NCBI GenBank assembly: GCA_032207245.1
Contig: CM063504.1
Coordinates: forward strand, 86,707,575-86,771,574
DNA from: Pardosa pseudoannulata
Taxonomy: Eukaryota; Arthropoda; Arachnida; Araneae; Lycosidae
Direction of reading: 5' to 3'
DNA length: 64,000 bases
In this document: positions 24,076 to 37,609 of the stretch, in pieces
Layout of the letters: every line of letters starts with the position of its first letter
Position numbering within the stretch: the stretch's first letter is position 1
The notes under the pieces: generated by a model
What the model was told of the DNA's origin: nothing
The model's input: the letters and a program-made list of their open reading frames with translations, nothing else
Database searches by the model: none
Translations under genes and position numbers: made by a program

Positions 24076-27000
24076 TATACGATGATACGATGAACGTGGA
24101 ACGATTGGATACGTTTTTCTTTATTCTTGATTATTGCCGTTGTATCCCTCCTAAGTTCGCAGCACCCAGTTTTAGAACCGCGGTTATGTTATACATTTTA
24201 TAATGAAATAAAGCAAGAAATGTAAAATTTTCGCCCAAATTCTGACCAGCGAACAAAAGACTTGTTAGCTCAACAGCTTTAAAGTTCAATTTCACTTTGT
24301 CTGACTATTTTGAAGAATAAAATTAATTCTTTTGTAAATGCAATAAAACAAAAGGTATATTAAATGCCGCTGTGTAATACTAAATTTTGTAGAGATGCCT
24401 GCTTGAATAATCAAATAACGAGCATTCAAGAAAATTTTTCAACAGAGCTGAACATTTTATTTTATATTAGATGAAATATAGTCTCTTATAATGAAGACTT
24501 TTAAGCTCGAAAGGTAATCCCGATTACTCTGCTTATAGTCTCTCAAGGGAAAACAAACAAACGAGAATCCCTGAATAAGATCAACACAATAAATAGATTT
24601 CAAGGTTCCTACTCAACTATTCATCTCTTTCTCTCTCCATATATTATTTTTTAATCCATATCATCATATAATGTGACACATCATCAATCCAAATATTAAG
24701 CCATGAATGTATTTTCTTTTGCTAAGCATAGGTTGTCGTGCAAAGTATGGAACGCAAAGTTCCGGGATTCATCGATTTGCGATAATCATCTGAACAACTA
24801 ACGAGTATACTTGGTGATGATTCATATTGAATCTGTAGAGTCCAATGTCCTTTAGGCTGGCACGTGTGTATGGTTGTAAGAAGGCCTTATAGTTGAGGAA
24901 AGACATGCAGCTTGGGAAATTTTTCAGTTTTTAAAGAACTCCGAGCACAAGAAATTTTGCATCCGATTTACAAACAGGTAACCACAAGATGTTAATAAAA
25001 GTGTATCTTCGACATCATTTTAGTTTCTATAAGTATTCTTTTCAGAAGCCGGATAAGTTAATGAATACACAACAGTGCTTTTTTCAGTAATGAGGAAAGG
25101 GAACATACTTCTTATCCTAAAATAAGTGAGAATTATTAGCCCGGACTACTTTTTGTTCACTATGGAGGTTATCCCTTTACACTACTAGAGAAACTTCTAA
25201 TTATCTCGAAGTCCTTATGAAGCACACATTGAGATTAAGCCAGGAAAAACCAGGAAAGGGTTAGAAAACTACAGTGAACTGGTGAATCTCACGTTTATGG
25301 TGGACAATTCAATAAAAAATCCTCAGTGTAAAAATCTGTAAAAAAATGTTAAAATTATCACTGTATGAATACTGCGCATATTCCCGAAAGGAAAGGAAGA
25401 TACGAAGGATATTTTAGCTTATACATTGTTTCAACGTACTTCAGTTACTATTAACTAGAGCTCTTTTCAGAAAAATTGCAGGCTTGATAGATAATGATAG
25501 ATATAATGCTGAAAATATTAATGAAGTTATCGAAATAAAAATGAATGTTGAATGAATAATCATGTACAATGTTTAACGATATAAAAATAACTCACTTGGA
25601 TAAAAGACCAAATCCATACGATAAATTAAAGTCTAGTACTATATTATGTATGTACTAAACATTCCATTATATCTATAATAAAAACAGTATGCCATTGAAA
25701 ATTAAAAAAACAGAAATATATAAACGACAAACAAAATATCTTTTTACTATAGATCAGCATTTTAAATCCTTAGTGGTAGTCCTCACTCGGAAGATTCGAT
25801 TAATTCTTTGAAGCAGATTTAAAGTTATTCTATAGAAAAGAAATATTTTTCTCACGTCTACTCTCACAAAATACTTCACAGTGATACTTTTTTCCTTCGA
25901 CTGAAATGCAGTGGATCAGTACCCGAAAGTAAAATCCATTTTCATTTAGCTCTAAAAAAAACCCTCACCTATCACTGGCTAGTGCTGATTATGTAATATG
26001 CATTAAGGAGATATAGAGCATTTCGAGATTAAAAACCTTCATTGTAGCCTTTTTACGAATCCACCTGTTCTGTTCCTTTAAGAACGAAATTAATTTTCAC
26101 AAGATTTTTAATAACGTTCTATATGTAACGCCATTTCAAGTTGTATATTTTTTAACACATTGTATGCGGGACATGTACTAGTACGTATTCTGACGATTGA
26201 TACTTGAGCGTGTGACGGACAAGTACAGGTTAGTGTAACAACATGGTTTGTTTGTGAGTACAAAAATAACAGTATATACAGGAAAACGAAGCCGAATGTT
26301 CTTGTCTACTACATAGATTCTGAAAAAAATTTAGACAAAATCTAGTTTTTACATCAGTCGATGCGGAACCACAGAACGGGAAAAAATTAAAACTATATAC
26401 TACTATTTCTATTTGATTTTTCATATTTACGATACTATTATAAATTTATCCACTAAAAAACATATTTTTTGTTTACAAAAATCTTATGGTTGTTATTTAT
26501 ATATTTCTATTTATATATTTGTTTATATATTTCAATATACGAAAAGTTCGTTAAAAAATTAAATAATTTTCGATCTATTGAGATTTAACTGAATAACTAA
26601 ATTTACGCGCAAAACGCCCGCTCCCGGTACAATTCCGCTTCGACATGTACCAACACAGAATATGTTAAAACCAAAAACAATATGCATTTGAAAAATAAAA
26701 TGAAATTTCTTTAGTTAAATTGAACATTTTTTGAAAATCTCATTATTCAACACCATCATTTATACAGGGATATGTTACTGTATAACATGCATATGCTGTA
26801 GTAAGTTACATTTAAACCTACAACTATAGAACAACATATAGCTTATATTCACACACAAAACTATAACAGAATCCTACCTATATCAACATTTATATCCACA
26901 GCCGGTTCTGCGCTATTAGTCACATGTGTGCAAGAGAATATTTGGTCGTCCCATATCAATATTTAAATACCCCTGCCAATATGAAATCCCAGCAGATTGA

Positions 27001-27680
27001 GAATTTAACCCAGTGCGTTAAATTTATTATTACTATATATGTATGACTGCTACATATAATTGACTAGGGATCAAAAAAGTATAAATGTGTATTGTATTCA
27101 TTTTAAGTTAATTAAAATTGATATCGTATCAAAATAATGTAACAAAATACAGTCATGAAGTACATTCTTTTTCCTTTTTTATCTCTCAGTTCATTAATAA
27201 TATCCGATAATTCTAAATTTTTACAAAAAATTTTTTGCAATTGCTAATAATACTAATCAAAGAGAAGATAGAGTTTCGGACCAAAATTATACATTATAAC
27301 TTATATTATACTTTTTATTACAAATCTGTTTGGAATTTTTATATGATACTCATGAATCTTTTAAGTAAGAATTCCTTTTAAATAAAAACTTAATATATTG
27401 TTAATTAATACCTTTAAAAACAGGAAAATATGTGAAGAAGTAGTCACGAAAAATTAACCTTGGAATATGACAACAATTTTTTTAAAAATAATGTTGTCAC
27501 AAACCTAACTTTTCTAAAATATATACATACTTTTTCTAAAAATAGAAATAACAACATTTTCTTTAAAAAAAAAAAGGCTTTAGTTAACTTGCTTTAATGG
27601 TATTAATTTCACCCGTTCACGTAAACATTAGGCAATATGCAATGTACACCTCTTAGTCCTAGCCCTGTTTATACATCTCT
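24076..27680. other. unassigned DNA, no gene seen
   Basis: 3.6 kb without a recognisable gene, RNA or repeat family. The only frame above 60 codons (26230-26424, minus) has no motif. Confidence 0.45.
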
Positions 27681-27701
27681 ATCTATCTATCTATCTATCT
27701 A

Positions 27702-27753
<52 letters not shown>

Positions 27754-27826
27754 TACATACATATATACATATATATATGTATATATATATATATTTATAT
27801 ATGTGTGTATAGATATATACATGTCA
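27681..27826. repeat. (TCTA)n/(TA)n/(TACA)n compound microsatellite
   Basis: Seven CTAT units run into a TA tract and then mixed TACA/TATG units. Confidence 0.97.
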
Positions 27827-28016
27827 TGTGAAAAATTTAATACTTTAGTCTTAAACTAAAAGTACTAATTCCTATATTTAAAAACATCCAAATCCGCGAT
27901 TTCGTCGTCATCGAAGTAGCCTCTTGGCGTTACACTCTTTTGTCTGAGAAAAATCTGTTGGCGAAATTAACTAGCCAACCTATGTTGCTGATTAAGCACA
28001 TTCCTTTTCTCCCGCA

Positions 28017-28092
28017 TGTGGCGTCCCTAAAGTTATAAAAGGCCGCACGACCATACTTTGTTGGATTTTGCTGTTGGATGTTACTAAATAAA
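28017..28092 (+). promoter_or_regulatory. TATA box and AATAAA close together (LTR-like?)
   Basis: A TATA box in the context TTATAAAAGGCCGC at about 28033 is followed 46 bp later by the polyadenylation hexamer AATAAA (28087-28092). The region starts with TGTGGCGTCC. A core promoter followed so soon by a poly(A) signal is typical of long terminal repeats of retrotransposons. No second LTR, primer binding site or gag/pol sequence was found, so a solo LTR fragment is only a suggestion. Confidence 0.25.
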
Positions 28093-28192
28093 GATGATGA
28101 TAAAGTTATCTTGATAAATATTATTCTTTTCGCCCTACGACTGTACCCCTTCGACCACGTTAAATCCCTGAAGCATGGAATGCTACGCTATG

Positions 28193-28196
<4 letters not shown>

Positions 28197-28259
<63 letters not shown>

Positions 28260-28482
28260 TAGATAGATAGATATATATATATGTATGTATTTATATCTAT
28301 ATATATCTATATTTATATATCTATTATATATATATATATATGTATTTATATCTATATATATATCTATATATGTATATATATACATATATATATCTATATC
28401 TATCTATCTATATCTATCTATCTATCTATCTATCTCTCTCTCTCTCTTATATATATATATATATATATATACAGATAGATAG

Positions 28483-28513
<31 letters not shown>

Positions 28514-28560
28514 GATATAGACAGATATAGATAGATAAATAGATAGATACATATATATTC

Positions 28561-28640
<80 letters not shown>
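28197..28640. repeat. compound (TA)n/(TAGA)n/(TC)n microsatellite
   Basis: TA runs alternate with TAGA/TCTA blocks and a short (TC)n. Many overlapping frames here are repeats of Tyr, Ile and Ser and are artefacts. Confidence 0.97.
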
Positions 28641-28643
<3 letters not shown>

Positions 28644-28834
28644 CCTAAAGTAATAAATATAAGGAAAATTAAAAACTAAATTAAACTTCAAAATAAGAAT
28701 GAACTAGATGACAAATATTAGTAGTATATATATTTTAATTTGAACATATAATTTAACCTACTTAATTTATTAGAAATGATATTTTATGAAATTATAATAT
28801 GATAGTTTAATTAGTACATATTTAGTTACATTAA

Positions 28835-28836
<2 letters not shown>

Positions 28837-28926
<90 letters not shown>
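28837..28926. repeat. (TA)n microsatellite
   Basis: About 90 bp of uninterrupted TA. Confidence 0.97.
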
Positions 28927-28928
<2 letters not shown>

Positions 28929-29058
28929 CCCTATATGAACGAATAGAAAAATACAAACATGGTACATTTAATTGCAGAAAAATCCCATTTAATATATCCT
29001 ACTTAATACCATTTCCGCTATGTATCTTCCAAACCACAGTAGTGTAATCTTTCAAATG

Positions 29059-30190
29059 AAGATAACAAAATTTTAACCAAGGTTTAATTTTTGCATGTTC
29101 CCCCTAGAATGGCAGTTTTAAATGGAATAAATGAAACACATTATTCATATAATGCATTTAAGTTTTTATTTGGAGTTAAATGAAAACGAGCGAAAATCCA
29201 GGGTAGTTAGCTTCCCGACTACTTCAATTTTGGTTTTAGTTATTTAACATTATCCAAGACACTAATTCCGTGACTTTTTTTTTTCCCCTCCTCTCGTTTC
29301 GACATCATGTCATCAATAAATTATGGGGTGGCCATATTTAATGCAATCTTCGACGAATGTCAAAAAATTCGGGAGCGAAGTCACTCAGCTCCTATAATGG
29401 AAGCTAATTCCATTAACAGGTAATTAGGATAGAGATGATGAGTGAAGGGATAATCTAGTTGTACGTTTTCCAAGTTGGGTGGATTTGTAATCGATTCGCT
29501 TTTTAAGAAAAGGTGCAATAAGTCGAAATGTATTCGGACAGAAATGTTTGTGCATTTGCACACAAAAAATATTAAAAGTAAATTTATACGATGAATGATT
29601 CTAGATTTACTACAGAAGTAAATCAATAACAATCCCTTATATAATAATAGCCTAAGTTATCTGTCCGCAAATTTATGAAGCGGTTGGACCTGGAATGGAT
29701 ACAGGCATCCAATCAAAGCAAATAAAGTTTATCTTCTCCTAAACTATCGATCCGATTCTAAAATAAATTTGTATAAATATGCTACATATCACAGCAAAAA
29801 ATACTGTCGTCTTTAAAACGTTCGAAATCCACCCCTTCGCCCCTTTTCGAGAGTTTAATGCCGTTATTTCGAGCCCTATTTTCCCCGGTTAAGAGCAGGC
29901 GATTAAATTTAACCATTTATCACTTAATAAATAGGAAAAATAACAATTTTTTCTAGCATTGTGACGTCATTCCTTTAACCATCTCATTTAATCATTTCAT
30001 ATTTTAAACTATTTAAATATCGTCTACACTATTATAATATCTTTTATCACTGAACTTAGATATTACGTAAATGATTTTCTTTTATATTTGGCTTAAATAA
30101 TAGATTAGGTACATATGTGATAATTTTAAATTGAATCATCGATTATTTTTTGTTGCGATGAAAATTTTATCATCGGTATTAACAATAACA
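29059..30190. repeat. 1.13-kb tandem duplication, copy 1
   Basis: It begins AAGATAACAAAATTTTAACC and is repeated directly at 30191-31320 with very few differences by eye, so the duplication is recent. Its second half shares sequence with the opposite-strand Helitron copy at 54650-55430. An 83-codon minus-strand frame (29381-29632) is identical at the protein level in both copies, but this follows from recency and the frame has no known domain. Confidence 0.93.
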
Positions 30191-31320
30191 AAGATAACAA
30201 AATTTTAACCAAGGTTTAATTTTTGCATGTCCCCCCTAGAAAAGCAGTTTTAAATGGAATAAATGAAACACATTATTCATATAATGCATTTAAGTTTTTA
30301 TTTGGAGTTAAATGAAAACGAGCGAAAATCCAGGGTAGTTAGCTTCCCGACTACTTCAATTTTGGTTTTAGTTATTTAACATTATCCAAGACACTAATTC
30401 CGTGACTTTTTTTTTCCCTCCACTCGTTTCGACATCATGTCATCAATAAATTATGGGGTGGCCATATTTAATGCAATCTTCGACGAATGTCAAAAAATTC
30501 GGGAGCGAAGTCACTCAGCTCCTATAATGGAAGCTAATTCCATTAACAGGTAATTAGGATAGAGATGATGAGTGAAGGGATAATCTAGTTGTACGTTTTC
30601 CAAGTTGGGTGGATTTGTAATCGATTCGCTTTTTAAGAAAAGGTGCAATAAGTCGAAATGTATTCGGACAGAAATGTTTGTGCATTTGCACACAAAAAAT
30701 ATCAAAAGTAAATTTATACGATGAATGATTCTAGATTTACTACAGAAGTAAATCAATAACATTCCCTTACATAATAATAGCCTAAATTATCTGTCCGCAA
30801 ATTTATGAAGCGGTTGGACCTGGAATGGATACAGGCATCCAATCAAAGCAAATAAAGTTTATCTTCTCCTAAACTATCGATCCGATTCTAAAATAAATTT
30901 GTATAAATATGCTACATATCACAGCAAAAAATACTGTCGTCTTTAAAACGTTCGAAATCCACCCCTTCGCCCCTTTTCGAGAGTTTAATGCCGTTATTTC
31001 GAGCCCTATTTTCCCCGGTTAAGAGCAGGCGATTAAATTTAACCATTTATCACTTAATAAATAGGAAAAATAACAATTTTTTTCTAGCATTGTGACGTCA
31101 TTCCTTTAACCATCTCATTTAATCATTTCATATTTTAAACTATTTAAATATCGTCTACACTATTATAATATCTTTTATCACTGAACTTAGATATTACGTA
31201 AATGATTTTCTTTTATGTTTGGCTTAAATAATAGATTAGGTACATATGTGATAATTTTAAATTGAATCATCGATTATTTTTTGTTGCGATGAAAATTTTA
31301 TCATCGGTATTAACAATAAA
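30191..31320. repeat. 1.13-kb tandem duplication, copy 2
   Basis: Second copy of 29059-30190. The matching 83-codon minus-strand frame is 30511-30762. Differences are single-base changes and short homopolymer length changes. Confidence 0.93.
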
Positions 31321-31377
31321 TTCTTTTCATATAAGTCTAGGAGTCTATTTCACGGACTAATAAATATCTAACTTTTA

Positions 31378-31647
31378 ATTTATATATATTTGGAAATTAA
31401 GAAGTTTGTTCGTTTGTGTGTTTGTTTGTTATATATAACCACACGGTTTGACTAAATGAATTCAATGTGATTCTAAACTGCATTACAGGATCGGGAGACT
31501 CTAGAGGAGTATGACGATAAATAAATTATTGAGAGTGAACCAGATAGGCAAAAAACAAATCATTTTTTACCTGCCTCATTGGGCACTTAACAGTTCTGGA
31601 ATATTAAAAATTTTACTAATCCCGTCATATGATGGGCTATATGCTAG
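31378..31647 (+). mobile_element. Helitron-like 3' end
   Basis: The stem-loop CCCGTCATATGATGGG (31621-31636) is followed by 11 bases ending CTAG at 31647, next to a T. Helitrons end in a short hairpin about 10 bp before CTRR and insert between A and T. The same end occurs inverted at 54522-54548 with shared sequence inside it. Upstream, a GTTTGTTTGTT-rich stretch near 31410-31430 resembles Helitron 5' regions, so the element might begin near 31378; alternatively it extends left into the duplicated block. No Rep/helicase is present. Confidence 0.6.
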
Positions 31648-32155
31648 TAATAAATAATTTAATAAAAATTTCAGGAGGAATATTCTTATTGCATTATTTT
31701 AAAAATACGTGAGGTCATGATTTTTCTTTCTAATACGTGAACTCGTGCATAATTAACTTGTCGAACGTGGAGAGCGTGTTACAATATAAGCAATTTAAAG
31801 CTTGTATAAATAATAAATACTTTTCTTTTTATTTAACTTATTATAAGCGATACGGTAAACAATCAATGTATAATTAATGATTGGTTTAATTAATGACCGA
31901 TCAAATATTAAGCTAAAGGCAGATTTCATTGACAAGCATCGATGCCTGAAGTAGGACTTGAACCCATTGACTCTGAGTAACTAATTAATTACCAGATTTT
32001 TTATCACGCGGAACTATCAAAATAAAAGCAATATTTTTCTGGTTTGCCCAAGGTTGATATCTTATTCTATATAAACAACATCCCTAACCCATTCGTGACA
32101 TTTTATGAATTACTAATTAGGTGATTTTTATATATTTCAGAAATATAACAATATA
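31648..32155. other. unassigned AT-rich DNA
   Basis: One tRNA-B-box-like GGTTCAAGTCC lies on the minus strand near 31950-31960, without a convincing A box. Nothing else is seen. Confidence 0.4.
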
Positions 32156-32325
32156 AGGCAATTTGTCGCAACGTCACGAACTATTAAAATGCCCTTCCCA
32201 TTAATTATCATGTTTACAACAGCCAATAGACAAACAATAAACTGCCCTTCCATTTGAAACTATAGCCAGAATTGTCATAATTTGACAATTTGCCCTACGG
32301 AGTGAGATCGTCTTATTCTCTCACA
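32156..32325 (+). repeat. dispersed repeat family A, copy 2
   Basis: Matches the reverse complement of 23911-24075 closely. It starts GGCAATTTGTCGCAACG and ends near AGTGAGATCGTCTTATT. Confidence 0.8.
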
Positions 32326-34399
32326 ATACAACAAATTGTACATTGCCAGTTTGTAGGCAAAATAGTAAATTAATTTACACTGCAATTACACCAAAACGGA
32401 ATTACACCAAATGGATCCTCAAACGGACTTTTTAGATGGTCTAGCTATGAAGTAAGCAACTTTTTCAATTTTGATTCTGATATTCTAATTCTAATACTGA
32501 TTCAGATTCTGATATACGTAACCTATGCAAGAAAAAAAATAATTCATTTTAATATAAATCGAAATATATAAACCTACCAAATAGACAAATGTGACAGACG
32601 TCATTGAACAGCAAATTTTTGTATAAAATGTCAGATAAACATGCATATATTTAAATCACACACACCCTTAAAAATTAAAAGAAATGGGAATTTATATTAA
32701 AAGGAAATCATTGTGTGAATGCAAAATCATATAATTAAACAAAAAGTCAGAAATAAAGGAGAAGCTACATTAAAAACAGTAATGATCCCCAAATCAGAAC
32801 CATACCAGAGAAATGGATCAAATGGACGCCTAATTGTTTGGGCATCATTAAAATTTCCCTTTCTGATAACTGCAAAAGTTGATTTTATACACTTTCGATG
32901 ACTCTGCTTCGTCTGATTAAGAGGATTAATCCGTTCCGAATCTTCTTAATCAATTTTATGTAATGATAGCCTTCATGAATGTGTGAAAAGCGAAAACATT
33001 TTTTTTTTTTTAATTTTCAGTTGAAAGGTGAAGGAACTTTTAGAAATGCAGTATGGGTTATCATATTAGTATCAGATTTTTCAAAATGTGCCGATTTCTT
33101 TTTGTCTTTACTGAGTTTTTTAATAGATAATTTTAGACAGTCAAAATTTTTATTTTCGTTTTATGGGCCACTTTTCAAAAAATGTTCCCCTAACAAACTT
33201 AAGGTTAACTTAATCTAATTATGTTGTTTTTAATTAATTTGCTTTAAATTTAACATGTTGTTAGCAATATATTTATGCAAAAAATGTATAAAATTACAAG
33301 ATAAAATATTAGTTGTTTTTAATCATTAATTATTAATTTTAAAAAAATCTACATTTATAATACATATATGATCTTTGTGCATTCCTTTTATAGTATAAAC
33401 ATTTTTACTTATAGGCCATCTTCTTCACATTGAAATAAAACTTATTTGCTTTTGTAAAACATTCATAAAAAATGTTAAGAAAGAAAAATCATAAAAAGTT
33501 TAAAATATACATTTTTTAAGTAAATAATTTCTGTAATATTTCTTTTATGTACAAAATTTACACATTTTATGTATGGAAACATATTAATAGTAACTTACAT
33601 TTATTTTATGTACTACAAAGCTATTAACTAATAAATTTCAAAGTTTTGTAAAAACTAGAAATGCCCTTGAAGTATTTCAAATATTCATAAAAGCCAACAG
33701 ATTTTAGTTTAAAAAGCCTTTAAAGTTATTATTAGTAATAAAGTAGATTCCCTCTAAACCAGCTTCCGTTTAACAGGACGTAATTAGTTTAAGTACAAAA
33801 ATAAAACAAGCAAAAAAATTACAAAAAACTGGAAATTCAGTAATAAATGTATTATTATGTATTTAAACACATTATGGTGTATTATGAGAACTGGAAATAG
33901 CATTATGCTATGTGGATCAGGCTTCGGCCTACTCCACTGAAGTGGCGCTTTCAAAAACTATGTAGGTGAGTCGCCGAATTTAAAGTCTTCAGTTGAAAAA
34001 AAAAAGATCCCTGCTAATGGTATATAAAATTGGACATTTAATAAATGCTCACTTTAACTAAAAAAAATAAAAGCATTTGCGTTAATTAAATAATTTTATT
34101 TTTTTCCGCTGTAGCACTAAAACGCTCTTTGGAATCATTTCGACTCCAAGATATTGTCACGTGGATATAAGTACAGGTGGCACACAATGAAGAGTCAATT
34201 TTAACAACACACTTTATTAAGGGCCAAGCTACCTAGCTCGTACTCAAACAACAACTGCCACTTGCAGTTTTTAACAGAGGCTTTTATATGGTAACAGAAC
34301 ATTCTCGATGTATTTTAATGGAACAGAAAATTTGCATAATTTATAAGTCTTCTTGACTACTTAACAAATCATAATAACAACATAAAATTACTGAAATAA
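32326..34399. other. unassigned AT-rich DNA
   Basis: Frames of 60 and 79 codons (32719-32901 and 32979-33218, plus) lack known motifs. No repeat family is recognised. Confidence 0.45.
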
Positions 34400-34482
34400 A
34401 TTTGTCCTGACTCAGGATCTAACCGGAGACCTTTCGGTTCGTTGCCCACGACTTTAACCATTGTACCATGGAGCCCGATAGA
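34400..34482 (-). repeat. tRNA-like SINE head
   Basis: The reverse complement reads GGGCTCCATGGTACAATGG, then a tRNA-like middle and a B-box-like GGTTAGATCC. The acceptor ends do not pair (GGGCTCC against TGAGTCAGG), so it is not a functional tRNA. It is most likely the head of another tRNA-derived SINE whose body extends towards 34150. Confidence 0.5.
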
Positions 34483-34574
34483 TTTCGTTTGAAATGTGGC
34501 AATATTGTCTATAGTTACATATAGCAATTATATAGTTACATATGGCAATACAGTTACATATATTTATCTCTCTC

Positions 34575-34576
<2 letters not shown>

Positions 34577-34618
<42 letters not shown>

Positions 34619-34739
34619 CATACATATACATACATATATATACATATATATATATGTGTGTGTATGTGTGTATGTATATACATACTGTATTCGATTCTAA
34701 TAATCTGCATATAATATATATATCAAAATAAAAAACATA

Positions 34740-34792
<53 letters not shown>

Positions 34793-34950
34793 CATACATA
34801 TACATACATATATATACATATATATATATGTGTGTGTATGTGTGTATGTATATATACTTTATTCGATTCTAATAATCTGCATATAATATAAGAATATCAA
34901 AATAAAAAACATAACACACACATATATATATATATATATATATGCGTGTG
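34577..34950. repeat. duplicated (TA)n/(TG)n microsatellite block
   Basis: A unit of about 174 bp containing a TA run, CCCATACATATACATACAT, a TG run and CGATTCTAATAATCTGCAT is repeated directly (about 34617 and 34791), with a partial third microsatellite after it. Confidence 0.93.
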
Positions 34951-36129
34951 TGTCTGTGTATGTATTCACGTAGGTATATTATATTTACAAATTTATATTT
35001 ATATATAAGTGTGTGTGTTTGTTACGTTTTTAAAATTCCACCTTTTTAATAGAGCAAGTGGAAAGGTTCAGAGCTTTCTACTGTTAACAGGAATTTCGCT
35101 TAACCGGCTTAACTCCGGTACCATTCAGGCCGGTTACTAGAGAGTTAATTGTAATTATATTCTATATTATGGTAAGTATTACATTCAGCATAGAATTATG
35201 AATACTATAAAATTATATATGCTTCTCATTCTTATCTTTCATTGTCCAATGAGGTAGAACTACTAAGTTTTCATCCAAATTTCGCTCAGATGAAAGTTTA
35301 CTGTAGCCATAATGAGGAAGCAAGCAAATATAAAATACAAGAAAACTAATTTAAAGTCCATCCACTGTTGCAGAGAGTGGGAAGGTCGAATGTGTGAGGA
35401 TTTACGGTCATTTTTATCAGGGCTTTATATCAACATTAATGCCAGACTTGCGAAACGTCACACAAAAATAACACCCCGATAAAAGCCATTCCCGATAGCA
35501 GAACCCGATAAATTAAAATATCCCTGGACTATTTAATGGACTCCTCTGCCATTAACGCTCAATTAACACGAGGGGATGATACATCACGCGCAGGCCCCAT
35601 GCATCATTCTCTGTTTTATTTTTTGATAGAAAGATCTCGTTAAGAAGAGTATAGGATAAATAGTTCTTTTAACAACTTGATGCAAGATATGTGTATGTAG
35701 ACACACATTTCAGACACTTTCAGATTTTAACTTAAGTCTAGAACGCTGTGAGTCAAATTGAAAATTTGTGAGCAGACGAATACCTTCTTCAGAATGTATA
35801 CGCTGATAAGGAATAGATATTAATTGATAAACGAAGTGTCTGAATGAAGGTTTATAGCAATATAAACAATGTATACACACATATATACATACATATTTAC
35901 ATTTACATATATATGTATGTACATATATATACATACATATATGCATATATATGAAAGGAAAATTCTCAGGGGTTTTCGAAACTTAAATCAAGGGCTAAAA
36001 ATTCCCTCGTCATTTTGCATTCCCCTTTTTAACCCCTAACCTAAATTGACCACTGGGGCTAAAGTTTACGTCCTCAGAGAAGAGGCCTGACTAATTATAA
36101 CTCTACATGGACCTAGCGGACAATTTAGG
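34951..36129. other. unassigned DNA with TACA/TATG-rich edge
   Basis: No gene is seen. 35870-35950 is a short TACATATA-rich stretch. 35370-35600 is less AT-rich but has no frame. Confidence 0.45.
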
Positions 36130-36350
36130 AAATCTCCAAATAAAACAGTGATACACACTGTCGGATTCCGATTTTTTCCCACAGTCGTTGATCCAGGTGT
36201 AAATGGTCTTGAACATACAACTTCATGCAAAACTGTTCCTTCAATTTGCCCTGTCCCTATGATGAAGTGGGTACCCGCCCTCCAACGTTAGCTAAAACGG
36301 TATAATTTTTTATGGCCATGACTGCAACCACCCATCGAGAAGTCCGTCTC

Positions 36351-36353
<3 letters not shown>
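36130..36353. repeat. half copy of the 42701-43150 foldback element
   Basis: The stretch from about 36155 to 36353 matches the right arm at 42958-43150, ending GTCTCATTAC immediately before a (CA)n tract. The 25-45 bases before it match the reverse complement of the loop of the other copy. No left arm is present. Confidence 0.85.
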
Positions 36354-36384
<31 letters not shown>

Positions 36385-36545
36385 ATATATATATATATAT
36401 GTATATATTTATTTATTTATACATATGCATATATATATATATATGTATATGGATACATAGGTAGATATATGTGTATATATCCAATACATATATGTGTGTG
36501 CAAATACGCATATGTATATATACCATACTTACATACATATATACG

Positions 36546-36610
<65 letters not shown>
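36354..36610. repeat. (CA)n and (TA)n microsatellites
   Basis: A (CA)14 tract at 36354-36382 leads into TA and TATT units. A second (CA)n then (TA)n tract lies at about 36545-36610. Confidence 0.95.
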
Positions 36611-36612
<2 letters not shown>

Positions 36613-37474
36613 TTGCAATTATTTTTATTACTAAATGAGCACGTTTAGTTTGTAAATATGAAATTTAGCTAAATTTGTACACAAAAGTTCGTCTTACTTA
36701 TAATAATAGTCTGGTGATTATTTTTCACTTTTCCCTTGCATTATTTTTTTCTGTTTTTTAAAACCATAACCAAGAAGTGGTGTCTTTGTTTTTCACACTG
36801 ATTCTGTGCTGGTTTCCATTCATTAATAAGCAGAGCTAACCCTTACTCCATAACATTATTTCTGCTAATTCCATAATATAACTAGTTGCAGGACTAAACG
36901 GGTGACTTCAACTTTTCAACGTTACAAGAAAAAAAGATACAACGAGCAAAAGCACTCGGAATACTGACCACTGACCCCGCGGCATTCACATGTCAAACTT
37001 GTCCTACTGGTCCTAAGCATTCAATTGTTATTTTACAGCTGCATTATTGGAATAAAGCCCTTTCTGGTGAGGTCAGTTAGGAGGAAGAGAATTGCTATCG
37101 GTAGTTCCGCGAATCAGAACTCCCACTATTGGAAATTCCACAAAACCAAAACAAATCAAGGTTAAATTTTGTAAGAAGAATCGAAAATTATCAAAAATTG
37201 TGGATAATAATAATGTTATTGAACGTAAATCCTTTTCACGATTTTTTTTAAGTAGAAATCTACAATCTTGTAAAAAACCGATAAAATATGTCTGAAAACA
37301 TTACAAACTATGTTGTGGCAAAACAAAAAAAAATATACTATTTAAATTAACGAAAGAAAGAGTAAAATCCTTGATACTAAAAACTTTTAAATATTATGGA
37401 AACATTTCAGAATTAATAACTTTAAACCATCAATTTAATAAAATAAATCTTAATCCTAAGGAAGACCAAATATC
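36611..37474. other. unassigned AT-rich DNA
   Basis: A 67-codon plus-strand frame (37092-37295, no ATG at its start) is lysine-rich and without known motif. Confidence 0.45.
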
Positions 37475-37609
37475 AAAGGCACAGTTCTTCCGTACTGGAG
37501 TTTGTGGGTTCGAATCCCTCAGTTGGCATATATGTTCAGAATAGGCTTTAAGCAGTAAGTCTCGATCTCATTAGCCCTCGTGTAGGAAAAAAAAAGTAGA
37601 CCATAATAC
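37475..37609 (+). repeat. SINE family 1, 5'-truncated plus-strand copy
   Basis: A perfect B box GGTTCGAATCC (37507-37517) is followed by the family 1 body in the forward orientation: GGCTTTAAGCAGTAAGTCTC, ATTAGCCCTCGTGT and a terminal AGTAGACC. The A-box part is missing or decayed. Confidence 0.88.

Noticed and set aside
29381..30762. Two identical 83-codon minus-strand frames
   Set aside because: Identity follows from the recent tandem duplication; no known domain and no independent sign of coding.
31940..31990. Minus-strand tRNA-like B box GGTTCAAGTCC
   Set aside because: No A box at the right distance and no cloverleaf; left unassigned.
34400..34482. Possible tRNA gene
   Set aside because: A- and B-box-like sequences are present but the acceptor stem does not pair; better explained as a SINE head.
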